Made by a program: the position numbers and the translations under genes
Part shown: positions 26,257 through 35,525 of the stretch, one piece after another
Numbering within the stretch: the first letter of the stretch is position 1
How the letters are laid out: the number at the start of each line of letters is the position of its first letter
The notes under the pieces: generated by a model
The model's database searches: none
What the model was told of the DNA's origin: nothing
Seen by the model: only the letters and a program-made list of their open reading frames with translations
Source of the DNA: CAVROP01 sp050012175
GTDB lineage: Bacteria; Acidobacteriota; Terriglobia; UBA7540
Assembly (NCBI GenBank): GCA_050012175.1
Contig: JBEKHR010000002.1
Span: 62,001 to 126,000 of the forward strand
Length of the DNA stretch: 64,000 nucleotides
Reading direction: 5' to 3'

Positions 26257-27042
26257 CTACCTCATGCGTTTGCGCTTCGGATACTTGCCCCGAAGCGCCG
26301 CCTTAACTATGGCCAGCGTGTCATACGCAAAGTCGTGGTCCACCATCCATTCCAGGTAAGAGGAGTGACGTTCCGCTACCTTGCTGACCGCCACGCCTAC
26401 ATACTTTCCGAACGTGAAGACCGCTCGTTCAGCCTCCCAGCGGAAGCGTCTTCCCGAGTCGAGGAACAGTGGGCCCCCAGGTCTCAGGACTTCATGGAGG
26501 TCGCCTACAGTGCGCGGCAAGTGAGGGTATCGGCGCAACTGTGCCTGGAGTAGATCCCAACAGGCCACCGTATCCGCAACGGCACCATGAGCGCCCTCAT
26601 GTACTCTGCCACAATAAAACTCAACCGCCTCCTCCAACTTCCGGGACCGCTCAACCAAGCAGATGGCTAGCGCGTCAATTACTTTCCTTCCCCTTAGAGA
26701 GAACGGGTGTCGGGCGCGCTCGAATTCCCGCAGTAGAAGTGGCAGGTCGAATCTCTCGATATTGAATCCCATCACGTCGCGGCCCCTCAGAATACAGGCC
26801 ACCTTCTGAGCGATGACGCGAAACTTGGGCTGCCCCTTCACATCACGGTCGCTAATCCCGTGGGTTTGCGTTGCTTCGCGCGGGATCGGAACTCCGGGGT
26901 TCACCAACCACCGATGCGGCATCCGCTTCCCGCGCGCGTCCACCTCAAGGATCGCCAACTCCACAATTCGGTCCGCGTCCGTGTCCAAGCCGGTGGTTTC
27001 GAGGTCAATCACGGCGAGCGGTCGGATCAACTTGAGGATCAT
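26257..27042 (-). CDS. DnaQ-type 3'-5' exonuclease (DEDDh)
   Basis: The 261-residue protein has the exonuclease core: VIDLETTGLDTDADRIVELA with Asp13 and Glu15, then GFNIERFDLPLLL (second Asp) and GAHGAVADTVACWDLL with the His and Asp of the DEDDh type. GAGGGA precedes ATG 27042. Residues after about 190 form an extra C-terminal region (RFRWEAERAVFTFGKYVG, HSSYLEWMVDHDF), as in stand-alone exonucleases rather than the polymerase III epsilon subunit. It degrades 3' ends of DNA or RNA using two metal ions. Its cellular role is not set by its neighbours. Confidence 0.87.
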   Translation of the reverse strand: MILKLIRPLAVIDLETTGLDTDADRIVELAILEVDARGKRMPHRWLVNPGVPIPREATQTHGISDRDVKGQPKFRVIAQKVACILRGRDVMGFNIERFDLPLLLREFERARHPFSLRGRKVIDALAICLVERSRKLEEAVEFYCGRVHEGAHGAVADTVACWDLLQAQLRRYPHLPRTVGDLHEVLRPGGPLFLDSGRRFRWEAERAVFTFGKYVGVAVSKVAERHSSYLEWMVDHDFAYDTLAIVKAALRGKYPKRKRMR

Positions 27043-27281
27043 GGTTTATCCCTCACCCCGTAAGCGCGGGTGGCGCATACGCCGCGCCTCTTGCCATTCT
27101 GGAGCGCACGGCGGAAAAGAACGAGCGCTCGCCTCTTGTTGGGAGCGAGCACAGTGCCGCACAACCCAACGGGTCCGCGTGTTGAGCCCCCGCAACTCAG
27201 ATGACACCTGGGCATGACCATCCTCCTTATCCTGCCATTCTGGTCAAAAAAACGCCATTGGGTTCGCCTCAACACTGGAGA

Positions 27282-27497
27282 TTACCTTGCCGACTGCAGG
27301 TGAGACCATGCCGCATCCTCCTCAGGGCGGTTCCAGTCTGTGAGTGCCGCCTCACTAAGTAGCGCCGCTTCGTCACCGATAGCTTCCGGCTCGTCGAGAA
27401 TCACGACCAGAGCCCGACGGCTCGACCCAAGATGCACAGGCTGAAGCAGCCTAACCTTTCCTTGATCGTCAACCACAGCCTCAACTGTTTTGATCAT
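27282..27497 (-). CDS. Antitoxin-like small protein, orphan
   Basis: The protein of about 71 residues begins MIKTVEAVVDDQGKVRLLQP, a swapped-hairpin-type opening seen in small antitoxins and DUF104-like proteins. It ends ALTDWNRPEEDAAWSHLQ, a tail common in antitoxins paired with MazF/PemK-type toxins. GAGAGG lies about 9 nt before ATG 27497 (GTG 27503 is an alternative). Downstream (27060-27280) I find no toxin-like protein, so it appears unpaired. It could be a remnant of a pair or act on a toxin elsewhere. Confidence 0.6.
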   Translation of the reverse strand: MIKTVEAVVDDQGKVRLLQPVHLGSSRRALVVILDEPEAIGDEAALLSEAALTDWNRPEEDAAWSHLQSAR

Positions 27498-27590
27498 GGC
27501 CACATACCTCTCCAGGTATTGTACAGGAAGCCGGATCCGCTTTGCATCCGTCTAGTGAAGTAAAGTTAGCCGGCTAGGCTGCCGTGTGGC

Positions 27591-27618
27591 GCAGACATGC
27601 TGTAGTTTGCATGTCTGC
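27591..27618. repeat. Single REP-like hairpin
   Basis: GCAGACATGC (27591-27600) and GCATGTCTGC (27609-27618) are perfect inverted repeats around an 8-nt loop. Flanks GTGGC and GGTG resemble those of the paired hairpins at 1696-1855, so this is probably a variant of the same family. Confidence 0.6.
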
Positions 27619-27700
27619 GGTGAGTCGGTAAACTAACGCGAAACATTAGAGGTTCGGCTTTCAGGTTATTTTCAGAATCTTGGCGTACCCTTTTGATCGC

Positions 27701-27820
27701 TGTCATTCCGACCCTGAGCGGAGCGAAGGGGAGGAATCTCGCTCTGGAAACAAAGGACCTGAGAGATTTCTCGCTTCGCTCGGAATGACAGGCTAGCGGG
27801 TTTTTCAGCATCCTGCTAAA
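27701..27820. repeat. MITE-like element, partial copy 2
   Basis: It shares TGTCATTCCGACCCTGAGC at its left, GAGGAATCTCGCTCTGG inside, and GGAATGACAGGCTAG with TTTTTCAGCATCCTG at its right with the element at 10865-11033. The left AGGATGCTGAAAA terminus is missing, so the copy is truncated on that side. Confidence 0.75.
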
Positions 27821-27842
27821 CAAGAAAGGGAGGTCTATCATC

Positions 27843-28886
27843 ATGCGCAAGACGATCACGCTTCTCGCAAGCACCGGCGTGCTTGCACTGGCAGCAGTCC
27901 TCTTTACAGGAACATTCTCAGGCGCGGCTGGCCAAGCACCAGGCCCGTCCGGCTATCACGTCATTAAATCCGTTCCCGTGGGCGGTGAGGGCTTTTGGGA
28001 CTATCTCACTGTCGATAGCGAGGCGCGCCGCCTCTACATTTCACACGGGACTCACGTCCAGGTCATGGACATTGACAGCTATGCCATCGTGGGTGATATT
28101 CCTGACACTCAAGGCGTACACGGCATCGCGCTGGCTCCCGAGTTGGGCCGCGGCTTCACCAGCAACGGCCGCGCCAATACCGTGACGATCTTCGACCTGA
28201 AGACGCTGAAGGCCATCGGCACAGTGAACGCCGGGACCAACCCCGATGCTATCGTTTACGACGGCGTCACGAAGCGCGTCTTTACGATGAACGGGCGTAG
28301 CCACGACGCCACCGCCATCAATGCCGCCGATGGTACCGTCGCCGGCACGCTCGAGCTGGCCGGCAAGCCGGAATTTGCGGTTGGGGACGGCAAGGGCAGC
28401 ATCTACGTGAACATCGAGGACAAGTCCGAGCTCGTCCAGTTCGACGCGCAGAAGTTGACCGTGCTGAACCGCTGGCCGCTGGCCCCATGCGAGGAGCCCT
28501 CCGGTTTGGCTATGGATTTGAAGGGCCGCCGCCTCTTTGCCGGATGCGGCAATAAAATGATGGCTGTCGTGGATGCGGATACCGGGAAGGTCATCGCTAC
28601 ACCGGCCATCGGCCAGGGCGTGGACGCCAACCGTTTCGATCCAGAAACGAACTATGCCTTTGCCTCCACCGGCGAGGGGATTCTCACCGTCGTGCATGAA
28701 GATTCGCCGGATAAGTTCTCGGTGGTGGAAAACGTTCCGACGAAACGCAGCGCGCGCACTTTGGCGCTCGACATGAAAACGCACAACATCTTCCTGGCGG
28801 CGGCCGACTTCGAGCCCCCGGCCCAGGGCGAGCGGAGGCCCAGGGTGAAACCCGGCTCCTTCGTCATCCTGGTTGTTGGCAAGTAG
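27843..28886 (+). CDS. Exported YncE-like beta-propeller protein
   Basis: The 347-residue protein has a signal peptide (MRKTITLLASTGVLALAAVL) and repeated YVTN/NHL-like blades: RRLYISHGTHVQVMD, RGFTSNGRANTVTIFDLKTL, RVFTMNGRSHDATAIN and NIFLAAADFEPP. Good spacing from GGGAGG supports ATG 27843. Such periplasmic propellers bind DNA, proteins or metals, or have no known ligand; none can be assigned here. It is followed by a PepSY gene and an RND pump set on the same strand and may share their transcript. Confidence 0.85.
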   Translation: MRKTITLLASTGVLALAAVLFTGTFSGAAGQAPGPSGYHVIKSVPVGGEGFWDYLTVDSEARRLYISHGTHVQVMDIDSYAIVGDIPDTQGVHGIALAPELGRGFTSNGRANTVTIFDLKTLKAIGTVNAGTNPDAIVYDGVTKRVFTMNGRSHDATAINAADGTVAGTLELAGKPEFAVGDGKGSIYVNIEDKSELVQFDAQKLTVLNRWPLAPCEEPSGLAMDLKGRRLFAGCGNKMMAVVDADTGKVIATPAIGQGVDANRFDPETNYAFASTGEGILTVVHEDSPDKFSVVENVPTKRSARTLALDMKTHNIFLAAADFEPPAQGERRPRVKPGSFVILVVGK

Positions 28887-28963
28887 CAGTTCGACGACGA
28901 AACAATCCCGCACTATTACGCGCGTGTGAAGCTGTACAAATACCTTGCAGAAGGAGCAGAGCA

Positions 28964-29425
28964 ATGAACCTTTGTTCTGAGATTACCCTGAGCATCTTCG
29001 TGGTCACCCTAGGTTTCACCGTTGGCCATGCCTCGGAAAAGGCAATCACAATGAAGGATTTGCCGGCGGCTGTGCAACGAACGGTTCAGGAACAGAGCAA
29101 GGGCGCTGCCATCCTGCATCTTTCCAGGGAAGTCGAAGGCGGCAAAACAGTCTACGAAGTCGAGATGAAAGTGAAGGGTCACGGCAAAGACGTTACAATA
29201 GACGCCTCGGGAGCTGCCATTGAGGTGGAGGAAGAAGTGGCGCTGGAAAGCATCCCCGGCGCTGCCCGGGCGGCCATAAAGGAAGCTGCAGGGAGCGGTC
29301 AGATAACAAAAGTTGAGACGGTCACTGAAGGAAACCAATTAGCATACGAGGCACACCTGCGCAAAGACGGAAAGAGGTCAGAGGTCAAGGTTAGCGGGGA
29401 TGGCCGCTTACTCCCGCCAGATTAG
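28964..29425 (+). CDS. Periplasmic protein with two PepSY-like domains
   Basis: The 153-residue protein has a signal peptide (about residues 1-23, ending VGHAS). It then has two similar halves: ITMKDLPAAVQRTVQEQSKG with GKTVYEVEMKVKG, and ESIPGAARAAIKEAAGSGQI with NQLAYEAHLRKDG. This is the PepSY-like arrangement of a helix followed by strands. GAAGGAG precedes ATG. PepSY domains often inhibit or chaperone partners in the cell envelope. It stands 20 bp before the TolC-type gene and could accompany that pump, which is inference. Confidence 0.78.
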   Translation: MNLCSEITLSIFVVTLGFTVGHASEKAITMKDLPAAVQRTVQEQSKGAAILHLSREVEGGKTVYEVEMKVKGHGKDVTIDASGAAIEVEEEVALESIPGAARAAIKEAAGSGQITKVETVTEGNQLAYEAHLRKDGKRSEVKVSGDGRLLPPD

Positions 29426-29445
29426 GGTGGAGTCGTGATGCAGAA

Positions 29446-30666
29446 ATGATTCCGAAAAAACTTCCAGGAATGCTCTTCGCCCTGCTTTTGGGGATTGGAA
29501 CGGCGTATCCCCAGCAGCCATCCCGGCTCCCGATCCAGGAAGCTCTCGACCTTGCGGACAAGCAAAACCTCGACCTCGCTGCGGCACGCAGACGGCGGGC
29601 TGTGGCGCTGGCAGGAATCCGGATTGCCGGGCAAAGGCCCAATCCCTCTGCAAACGTCACTGCTTTGCGCGATGAGCCACACGAAGGCCTTTTTTTCGAC
29701 CAGCCAGTGGAAATCGGCGGAAAACGTGGACGAAGGATTGACGTTGCCCGGCAGGAAGGGGCGCTGACCGAGCTCGAAATCGCCGCCCTGGCCCGCCAGG
29801 TGCGACGAAGCACTCGCGAAGCCTACTACGCCGCAGCCCACGCGCGCGCGGAGTCCGAAAGGCTGGCGCGCGTGGTGGAAGTTGCAAAGCGCCTGGCGCA
29901 AATTGCTGAGGACCGCTTCAAGACCGGAGACGTTGCGCAGCTCGAGGTGATCCAAACCAGCCTGGAAGTCTCCCGCGCCGAAGCAGACCTCCAGGTCGCC
30001 CGGCAGCGCGAGAAGGTTTCGATGAGCCGGTTCAACGCGCTCCTGAATGAACCCGCCTCAAAAGCCTGGGATCTGGCAGGGACTCTCGAGGACAATACCC
30101 CCACGGCGCACTTGCAAGACCTCATCAGCCGCGCCTACCAATCAAACCCCGACTTGCAACACCTGGGCGGCGAAAAAAAGGTTGAGGAGAGCCGTCGCTC
30201 CCTGCTCAAGGCCGAGAGGATTCCCAACCTTGACTTGGAAGCCGGGGTCGATTTTAACGCGCCACACGATTTCCGTTATGGGCCACGCGGCCAGATTTCC
30301 ATTGGTCTTCCGCTCTTCACTCGCAACCAAGGGGAAATCGCGCAATCATTGGCGAATGAGCGCGTCTTGGAGGCCGAAAGCGCAGCCACCGAGCGCTCCG
30401 TTTCCGCCCGCGTGGAAGCCGGCTTCTACGACCTCGAAGCCCAACGCACGCAAGTTCAACTCTACCGCGACAGGCTGCTCCCCGTGGCCCGTCAACTCGA
30501 GAGCATGGCCGAGGAAAGCTACCGGGCCGGAAAAACCAGCATCTTGACGGCAATCCAGGCCCAGCAGGCCGTGCAGAGCGTGGAGAGTAGTTATCTCCAG
30601 AGCCTCGAGCAATTACAGGGCTTTTACGCCGGCTTGGAAGAAACGGTGGGAGGACCGGTGGAATAA
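29446..30666 (+). CDS. TolC-family outer-membrane efflux protein
   Basis: The 406-residue protein has a signal peptide (MLFALLLGIGTAYPQ) and two outer-membrane-efflux repeats beginning PIQEALDLADKQNLDLAAAR and LQDLISRAYQSNPDLQHLGG, with long helices between. It is the outer-membrane duct of the pump encoded downstream, an adaptor and an RND transporter. It is the second such duct gene in the window and only distantly similar to that of the copper locus. Confidence 0.87.
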   Translation: MIPKKLPGMLFALLLGIGTAYPQQPSRLPIQEALDLADKQNLDLAAARRRRAVALAGIRIAGQRPNPSANVTALRDEPHEGLFFDQPVEIGGKRGRRIDVARQEGALTELEIAALARQVRRSTREAYYAAAHARAESERLARVVEVAKRLAQIAEDRFKTGDVAQLEVIQTSLEVSRAEADLQVARQREKVSMSRFNALLNEPASKAWDLAGTLEDNTPTAHLQDLISRAYQSNPDLQHLGGEKKVEESRRSLLKAERIPNLDLEAGVDFNAPHDFRYGPRGQISIGLPLFTRNQGEIAQSLANERVLEAESAATERSVSARVEAGFYDLEAQRTQVQLYRDRLLPVARQLESMAEESYRAGKTSILTAIQAQQAVQSVESSYLQSLEQLQGFYAGLEETVGGPVE

Positions 30667-30789
30667 ATGCGTTTCGAAGAGACTGCGAATGTAGGGCCGG
30701 GGCTTGCCCCGCGGCTGTCCAAATTAGCGACTCATGCGAGCGCGCAGTGCGGCCCTGCCGCCCTCCTCTCCAAAAACTTCACGCAACGA

Positions 30790-30912
30790 TGTCATTCCGA
30801 GCGGAGCGAGGAATCTCGCTCTGATTCTTTCTTCCGCATAACCTCTAGTCCGCCTCGAGCTCCCGATCCGCCTAAGCGCAGAGCAAGATTCCTCGCTGCG
30901 CTCGGAATGACA
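30790..30912. repeat. Palindromic element, copy 3, overlapping an adaptor start
   Basis: Two 34-nt arms (30790-30823 and 30879-30912) are inverted repeats with two mismatches. They contain the same TGTCATTCCGAGCGGAGCG sequence as the inner part of the elements at 10865 and 27701. The outer AGGATGCTGAAAA ends are absent. The right arm supplies the ATG (30907) that I take as the adaptor start. Confidence 0.8.
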
Positions 30913-32010
30913 CCAGTAGTGTGTTTCCTGTCCTTGGCGCTCGCTCTATTGCTCTTGCCTTCATGCTCCAAGAAATCGTCCAAGGGTGAGGACACCGAAG
31001 AGGGTACAGCGAACATCGTGGCGGAAGTGACTGTCACGCGCGTGGGGCGTGCTGACATTCAATCAACTCTTTCGGTCAGTGGGACCGTTTCCGCGCTGCC
31101 GAATCAAGACGTTCGCGTCAGCTCGCTCGTTCCCGGCCGTGTCGCCCTGATGATGGTGGCAGAAGGTGATCACGTCCGCGAGGGCCAAGTGCTGGCGAAA
31201 ATCGATGATCGGCCTTTCCGCGACCAGGTTCAGCAGGCCCAGGCGGCGGTGGATCAGGCCAAGGCGAACCTGGAAAATTCACGTCTGAACCTGCAACGCA
31301 ATGAGAGGCTGCTCGAGCGGGGCATTGCCGCACGGAAAGACCTCGAGGATGCCCGCACGCAGGCCAGCGTCAACAAGGCTGCCCTGAGCCAGGCAGAAGC
31401 CGCACTATCACTAGCCCGGCTGAACCTCTCGCGGACGGAAGTGCGCTCCCCCCTCACGGGAATGATAGTCAAGCGCTTGCTGAGTGTGGGCGAGCAGGTG
31501 GACGGCACGGCTGCCCAGCCGGTGTTTGAAGTGGCGAGCACGTCAGAGGTGGAGCTGTTCGGCAATGTGCCCGCCCTTTACCTCAACAAGATCCGCGTGG
31601 GGCAGGCGCTCCAAATTTCCACCGAGGCTTTTCCGGGCAAGACATTTCAGAGTCACGTGGTGGCAATCTCTCCCGCCGTTGATCCCGCCACCAACGTGGG
31701 GCTAGTCCGAATCCGAATGGCTAATGGCGCAGGACTGCTGCGGCTGGGAATGTTTCTCACCGCTCAGGTGCCGCTCGAAACGCATCGCAACGCGCTGGTA
31801 GCCCCCCTCGAGGCAGTTTACCGCGACCAGGATGGAAACCCGGAGATTTACCGTGTGCAGGGCGAAAAAGCGGAGGCGGTCCCGGTAAAACTGGGGCTCG
31901 AAACAAAGGACCGCGTCGAGCTGCTCTCCGGGGCGCAAGAGGGTGAGACCATAATCCTCGGCGGAGGCTACGGTCTTCCCGCACAGGCCAAAATCAAGGT
32001 CAAATCATGA
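30907..32010 (+). CDS. RND periplasmic adaptor lipoprotein
   Basis: From ATG 30907 the protein has 367 residues and starts with a lipoprotein signal MTPVVCFLSLALALLLLPSC (lipid-accepting Cys20). It has the membrane-fusion protein order: beta-barrel/lipoyl entry (VRVSSLVPGRVALMMVAEGD), a coiled-coil hairpin, the second lipoyl half (VRSPLTGMIVKRLLSVGEQV) and the membrane-proximal domain. The frame is open back to 30667, but that part is translated repeats with no signal or fold, so I reject the longer form. Its stop overlaps the transporter start (ATGA). It bridges the transporter and the TolC-type duct. Confidence 0.87.
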   Translation: MTPVVCFLSLALALLLLPSCSKKSSKGEDTEEGTANIVAEVTVTRVGRADIQSTLSVSGTVSALPNQDVRVSSLVPGRVALMMVAEGDHVREGQVLAKIDDRPFRDQVQQAQAAVDQAKANLENSRLNLQRNERLLERGIAARKDLEDARTQASVNKAALSQAEAALSLARLNLSRTEVRSPLTGMIVKRLLSVGEQVDGTAAQPVFEVASTSEVELFGNVPALYLNKIRVGQALQISTEAFPGKTFQSHVVAISPAVDPATNVGLVRIRMANGAGLLRLGMFLTAQVPLETHRNALVAPLEAVYRDQDGNPEIYRVQGEKAEAVPVKLGLETKDRVELLSGAQEGETIILGGGYGLPAQAKIKVKS

Positions 32011-35000
32011 ACGTCGTCCGCTTCTGTCGCCGGAACAGTCGCGCCGTTTACCTGCTGACGGGCTTGCTGGTGGTTGCGGGCCTGGTTTCGGTTTTCCGCT
32101 TGCCCAGCAACATCTATCCCGAGCTTTCCTTCCCGCGCATCGTCATCCTCGCGCACGCGGGTGATCTTTCGCCTCGAAACATGCTCCTCACGGTGACGCG
32201 ACCTCTCGAAGAGGAGGCGCGGACAGTGCTGGGTGCACGCCGCGTGCGCTCCAGGACCATCCGGGGGGCCACCGAGATTTCCGTTCTGTTCAATCCCGAC
32301 ATGGATATGCAGTATGCGCTTCAGCTCCTGCAGGCGCGCGTCAGCGACGTCAGAACGGACCTGCCCGCGTCCACCGACATCTCGGTCGAGCGCATTACAC
32401 CCACGGCGTGGCCCATCCTCATGTTTGTCCTGAACGGCAACGTCCCGGACTCGGACCTGCGCGATTATGCCTACTACAACCTGCGTCCGCTCTTCAGCCG
32501 GGTGCCGGGCGTGGCGCTTGTCGAAGTCCAGGCCAGCCAAACGCGCGAGGTTTCTGTAATCGTCGATCCGCAGAAGATGCTCGCCCACCGCCTTTCCTTG
32601 CCGGACATCGCCGACCGCCTGCGCGCCACCAACGGGGTGACCTCCGTCGGCCGATTGGACAAAGACTATTCACGCTATCTCGTCTTGGCCACCGGCCAGT
32701 TTACCGACCTGGACGATATTCGAAATTCCGTCGTGGCGGTGGAGGGCCAGACGCCCATCCGGGTTTGCGACCTCGGTGAAGTCCGGGACGGAGTCGAGGA
32801 TCCCCGCATCCTGGTTTACGGGAACGGCAGGCCGGGAGCCTTGCTCAGCATCTCACGCCAGATTGGTGGGAACATCCTGCAAGTCGCCGATCAGGCCAAG
32901 GCGCTGGCGAAAGACCTGGGCTCGGCAATTCCCAGGACGCTGCACCTCTCGGCCGTTTACGACTTGGCGGAATTCGTGCGCGAGGCGGTGGCCAGTATCC
33001 GCGATGCAGTCCTGATCGGATGTTTGCTCGCGGTTGTTATTCTCTTCGTCTTTCTGCGCGAAAGCCGCACCACCCTGATTGCGGCAACTACACTTCCCAT
33101 CACCGTCGTTAGCACCTTTTTCTTCATGAATTTGTTCGGGAGCACGCTCAACCTGATGTCGCTGGGTGGGTTGGCCATTGCCATCGGACTGATCATCGAC
33201 GACGCGGTGGTCATCATTGAAAACATCTACCGCCATCTCGGACTTGGCGAGCCGCCCGCAGAAGCGGCGGAAAAAGGAACGCAGGAGTTGCTGGGCGCCG
33301 TCATCGGCTCTACGGCAACTACCGTGGTTGTGTTCTCTCCCTTGAGCCTGCTGAAAGGCGTGGTGGGCGATTTCTTCTCGGCGCTTTGCCTCACCCTTGC
33401 CGTGTCGGTGCTTCTCTCGCTCGTATTCGCGCTAACCCTCATTCCCCTCCTCTCCCAAAGGTTTCTCTCCCCGGAGCGTCACCGTGTGACGGCGGAGAGT
33501 TTCATCGGGCCCATCAATCGTGCCTATGAAAAAGCCGTTCGGTGGTCGCTTCGCAAGCGTTGGGTGGTGGCAGCAGCTACCCTGGCTTCCATCGCCATCG
33601 CCGTGTTTCTTTACACGCGCGCCGAAACCGGCTTTCTTCCTGACATGGACGAAGGTGGTTTTGTCCTCGACATGTGGACACCGCCGGGAACTTCCCTGGC
33701 GGAGACTGACCGTATCGACCAACTGGTGGGGGACCAGGTCCAAAAGACACCTGAAACCGAGGCCTTCTTGCGCCGCACCGGCGCGGAGATGGGGCCTTTC
33801 GCCACCACTCAAAACACGGGCGAGATTGTGGTCAAGCTGAAACCCCGCTCCCGGCGCGACCGCAGCATCTACGAGACCATGGATGAGCTCCGCCAAACCA
33901 TCCTCACCAAGATTCCCGGGGTGCGGGTGGAGTTCACTCAAGTGCTCCAGGACATGATTGGCGATATGGAAGGAAACCCCAACCCCATTGAGGTGAAAAT
34001 TTTCGGCAGTAACATGCCTGAACTGGAGAGGCTTGCGGACGAGATCGGGCCGAAAATGCAGCAGATCCCCGGCATCGTGGATTTCCAGGGTATCCTCAAG
34101 GGCAACCCGGAAATCGTGGTTCACGTTGATCCTGTCCAGGCAGGCCATCTCGGCCTCACCGTGGACCAAGTCTCGCAGCAGGTGGGGGCGGGGCTGCTGG
34201 GGTTGACGGAGACCGATCTTCGCCAGACCGACCGCACTATCGGCATCCGCGTGCGCTTTCCGGATTCGTTCCGATATAACTACCCGGACGTGCAGCAGTT
34301 CCCCATCCTCACGCCGAGCAAGCAAATTGTGCCGGTTTCCGCTCTGGCCCGGATCGAGACCGTCCAGGGCGAGAGCGAATTGACGCGCGAGAATCAGCGC
34401 TTGATGGTGGCCCTCTCGGCGCGACTCGAGAACCGCGGCCTGGGAAGCGCCGTACGCGACGTGAAGAACCTCCTGAGCACTATCCAATTTCCAGTGGGGA
34501 CCACCTATGAAATCGGCGGCCTCTATGAAAGCCAGCAAAGCTCCTTCCGCGACCTCCTCTCCGTCCTCGGCCTGGCGCTGGCGGCGGTTTTCATCGTGCT
34601 GGTGATCCAGTTCCGCGCCTTCGCCCCCGCCTTGATTATCATGTCGGCTGCCCCGCTTTCACTCCTCGGCGTCTTCGTGATGCTGCTCGCCACCGGGACG
34701 GCGCTCAATGTCTCGTCATTTATGGGGATCATCTTGATGGTGGGGTTGGTCGTAAAGAACGGCATCATTCTTTTTGACTACGTTCACAAGCTCTGGGAAG
34801 AGCAAGGGATGCCGCTTAGCGAAGCCCTGGTGCAGGCCGGCAAAATCCGTGTGCGTCCCATTTTGATGACGACTCTGTGTACCCTTTTTGGCTTGCTTCC
34901 GCTGGCGCTGGGTCTGGGGGCGGGAGCGGAATTGCAAAAACCCTTGGCCCTGGCCGTCATCGGCGGCCTCTCCGTCTCGACTTTCATTACTTTGCTGGTG

Positions 35001-35042
35001 ATGCCGGTGCTCTATTCCTTGCTCGAGCAGAAGCGCGCGTGA
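32007..35042 (+). CDS. RND efflux transporter, AcrB/HAE-like
   Basis: The 1011-residue inner-membrane transporter has all RND parts. Membrane helix 4 carries AIAIGLIIDDAVVIIENIYR with the paired Asp residues of the proton relay. Helices 10-12 include FMGIILMVGLVVKNGIILFDYV and RVRPILMTTLCTLFGLLPLA. The Asp pair and the adaptor without a metal domain favour organic or hydrophobic substrates over metal ions. It is translationally coupled to the adaptor. The true substrate is unknown. Confidence 0.92.
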   Translation: MNVVRFCRRNSRAVYLLTGLLVVAGLVSVFRLPSNIYPELSFPRIVILAHAGDLSPRNMLLTVTRPLEEEARTVLGARRVRSRTIRGATEISVLFNPDMDMQYALQLLQARVSDVRTDLPASTDISVERITPTAWPILMFVLNGNVPDSDLRDYAYYNLRPLFSRVPGVALVEVQASQTREVSVIVDPQKMLAHRLSLPDIADRLRATNGVTSVGRLDKDYSRYLVLATGQFTDLDDIRNSVVAVEGQTPIRVCDLGEVRDGVEDPRILVYGNGRPGALLSISRQIGGNILQVADQAKALAKDLGSAIPRTLHLSAVYDLAEFVREAVASIRDAVLIGCLLAVVILFVFLRESRTTLIAATTLPITVVSTFFFMNLFGSTLNLMSLGGLAIAIGLIIDDAVVIIENIYRHLGLGEPPAEAAEKGTQELLGAVIGSTATTVVVFSPLSLLKGVVGDFFSALCLTLAVSVLLSLVFALTLIPLLSQRFLSPERHRVTAESFIGPINRAYEKAVRWSLRKRWVVAAATLASIAIAVFLYTRAETGFLPDMDEGGFVLDMWTPPGTSLAETDRIDQLVGDQVQKTPETEAFLRRTGAEMGPFATTQNTGEIVVKLKPRSRRDRSIYETMDELRQTILTKIPGVRVEFTQVLQDMIGDMEGNPNPIEVKIFGSNMPELERLADEIGPKMQQIPGIVDFQGILKGNPEIVVHVDPVQAGHLGLTVDQVSQQVGAGLLGLTETDLRQTDRTIGIRVRFPDSFRYNYPDVQQFPILTPSKQIVPVSALARIETVQGESELTRENQRLMVALSARLENRGLGSAVRDVKNLLSTIQFPVGTTYEIGGLYESQQSSFRDLLSVLGLALAAVFIVLVIQFRAFAPALIIMSAAPLSLLGVFVMLLATGTALNVSSFMGIILMVGLVVKNGIILFDYVHKLWEEQGMPLSEALVQAGKIRVRPILMTTLCTLFGLLPLALGLGAGAELQKPLALAVIGGLSVSTFITLLVMPVLYSLLEQKRA

Positions 35043-35525
35043 GTCCGTTGTCCGTAGTCCGTGGTCCGTTGGGGAAAAGGGGCTAGGTGCTGGGGGCTGG
35101 GTGCTTGGTGCTGGGGCGATTTCGGATTTGGGATTTTAGATTTTGGATTGCCCTCTCGCTTGCGCCGACGACTTGTTGCCTTCTGCCTACTGCCTACTGC
35201 TTACTGCCTTGAAATCTTGATTCTGCAAACTCGGTGCTTATGGGTCAAGTTTTCCATTTCTGGCTTTGCTCCCCGTCAGGGGAGCACTTTGAGTAGTCCC
35301 GCAGGCGCGGGGTGAAACCCACGGATAGGAACGGATCAAGCAACATCCGGCCCTGAAAGGGCCGAACCACCTTGGACAACCCCTTGCGGGGTTGGACGGC
35401 CTTTCAGGGGAACACCGACCGTGGGCTTGCGCCCACGGCTATCCACGGTCCACCGCTTCGCGGTGAGAACATGCTCGTGGGTCCATGGCGAAGCCTCGCT
35501 AGTTTCCAATTTCCATTTTCCAGTT
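35043..35525. repeat. Repeat-filled spacer
   Basis: No gene. From 35043 to about 35215 there are 7-nt arrays (GTCCGTTGTCCGTAGTCCG, CTGCCTACTGCCTACTGC). From 35340 to 35440 there are short palindromes: GGCCCTGAAAGGGCC (35349-35363), AACCCCTTGCGGGGTT (35378-35393) and CCGTGGGCTTGCGCCCACGG (35419-35438). The palindromes may end transcription from both sides, because the flanking genes converge here. Confidence 0.65.

Larger units (their letters stand above)
27498..27842. other. Spacer with two palindromic elements
   Basis: No gene. It holds a single REP-like hairpin (27591-27618) and a partial copy of the MITE-like element (27701-27820), just upstream of the YncE-like gene. Confidence 0.6.

Noticed and set aside
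27039..27275. Candidate toxin partner of the antitoxin-like gene
   Set aside because: The 78-codon frame overlaps the exonuclease start, is Arg/Cys-rich and lacks MazF/PemK or PIN motifs.
30667..30906. N-terminal 80 codons of the efflux adaptor frame
   Set aside because: They read CHSERSEES-like text from a palindromic repeat and hide a proper lipoprotein signal that starts at 30907.
33432..34538. A long minus-strand frame inside the RND transporter gene
   Set aside because: It is a His- and Arg-rich shadow frame with no membrane or family features.
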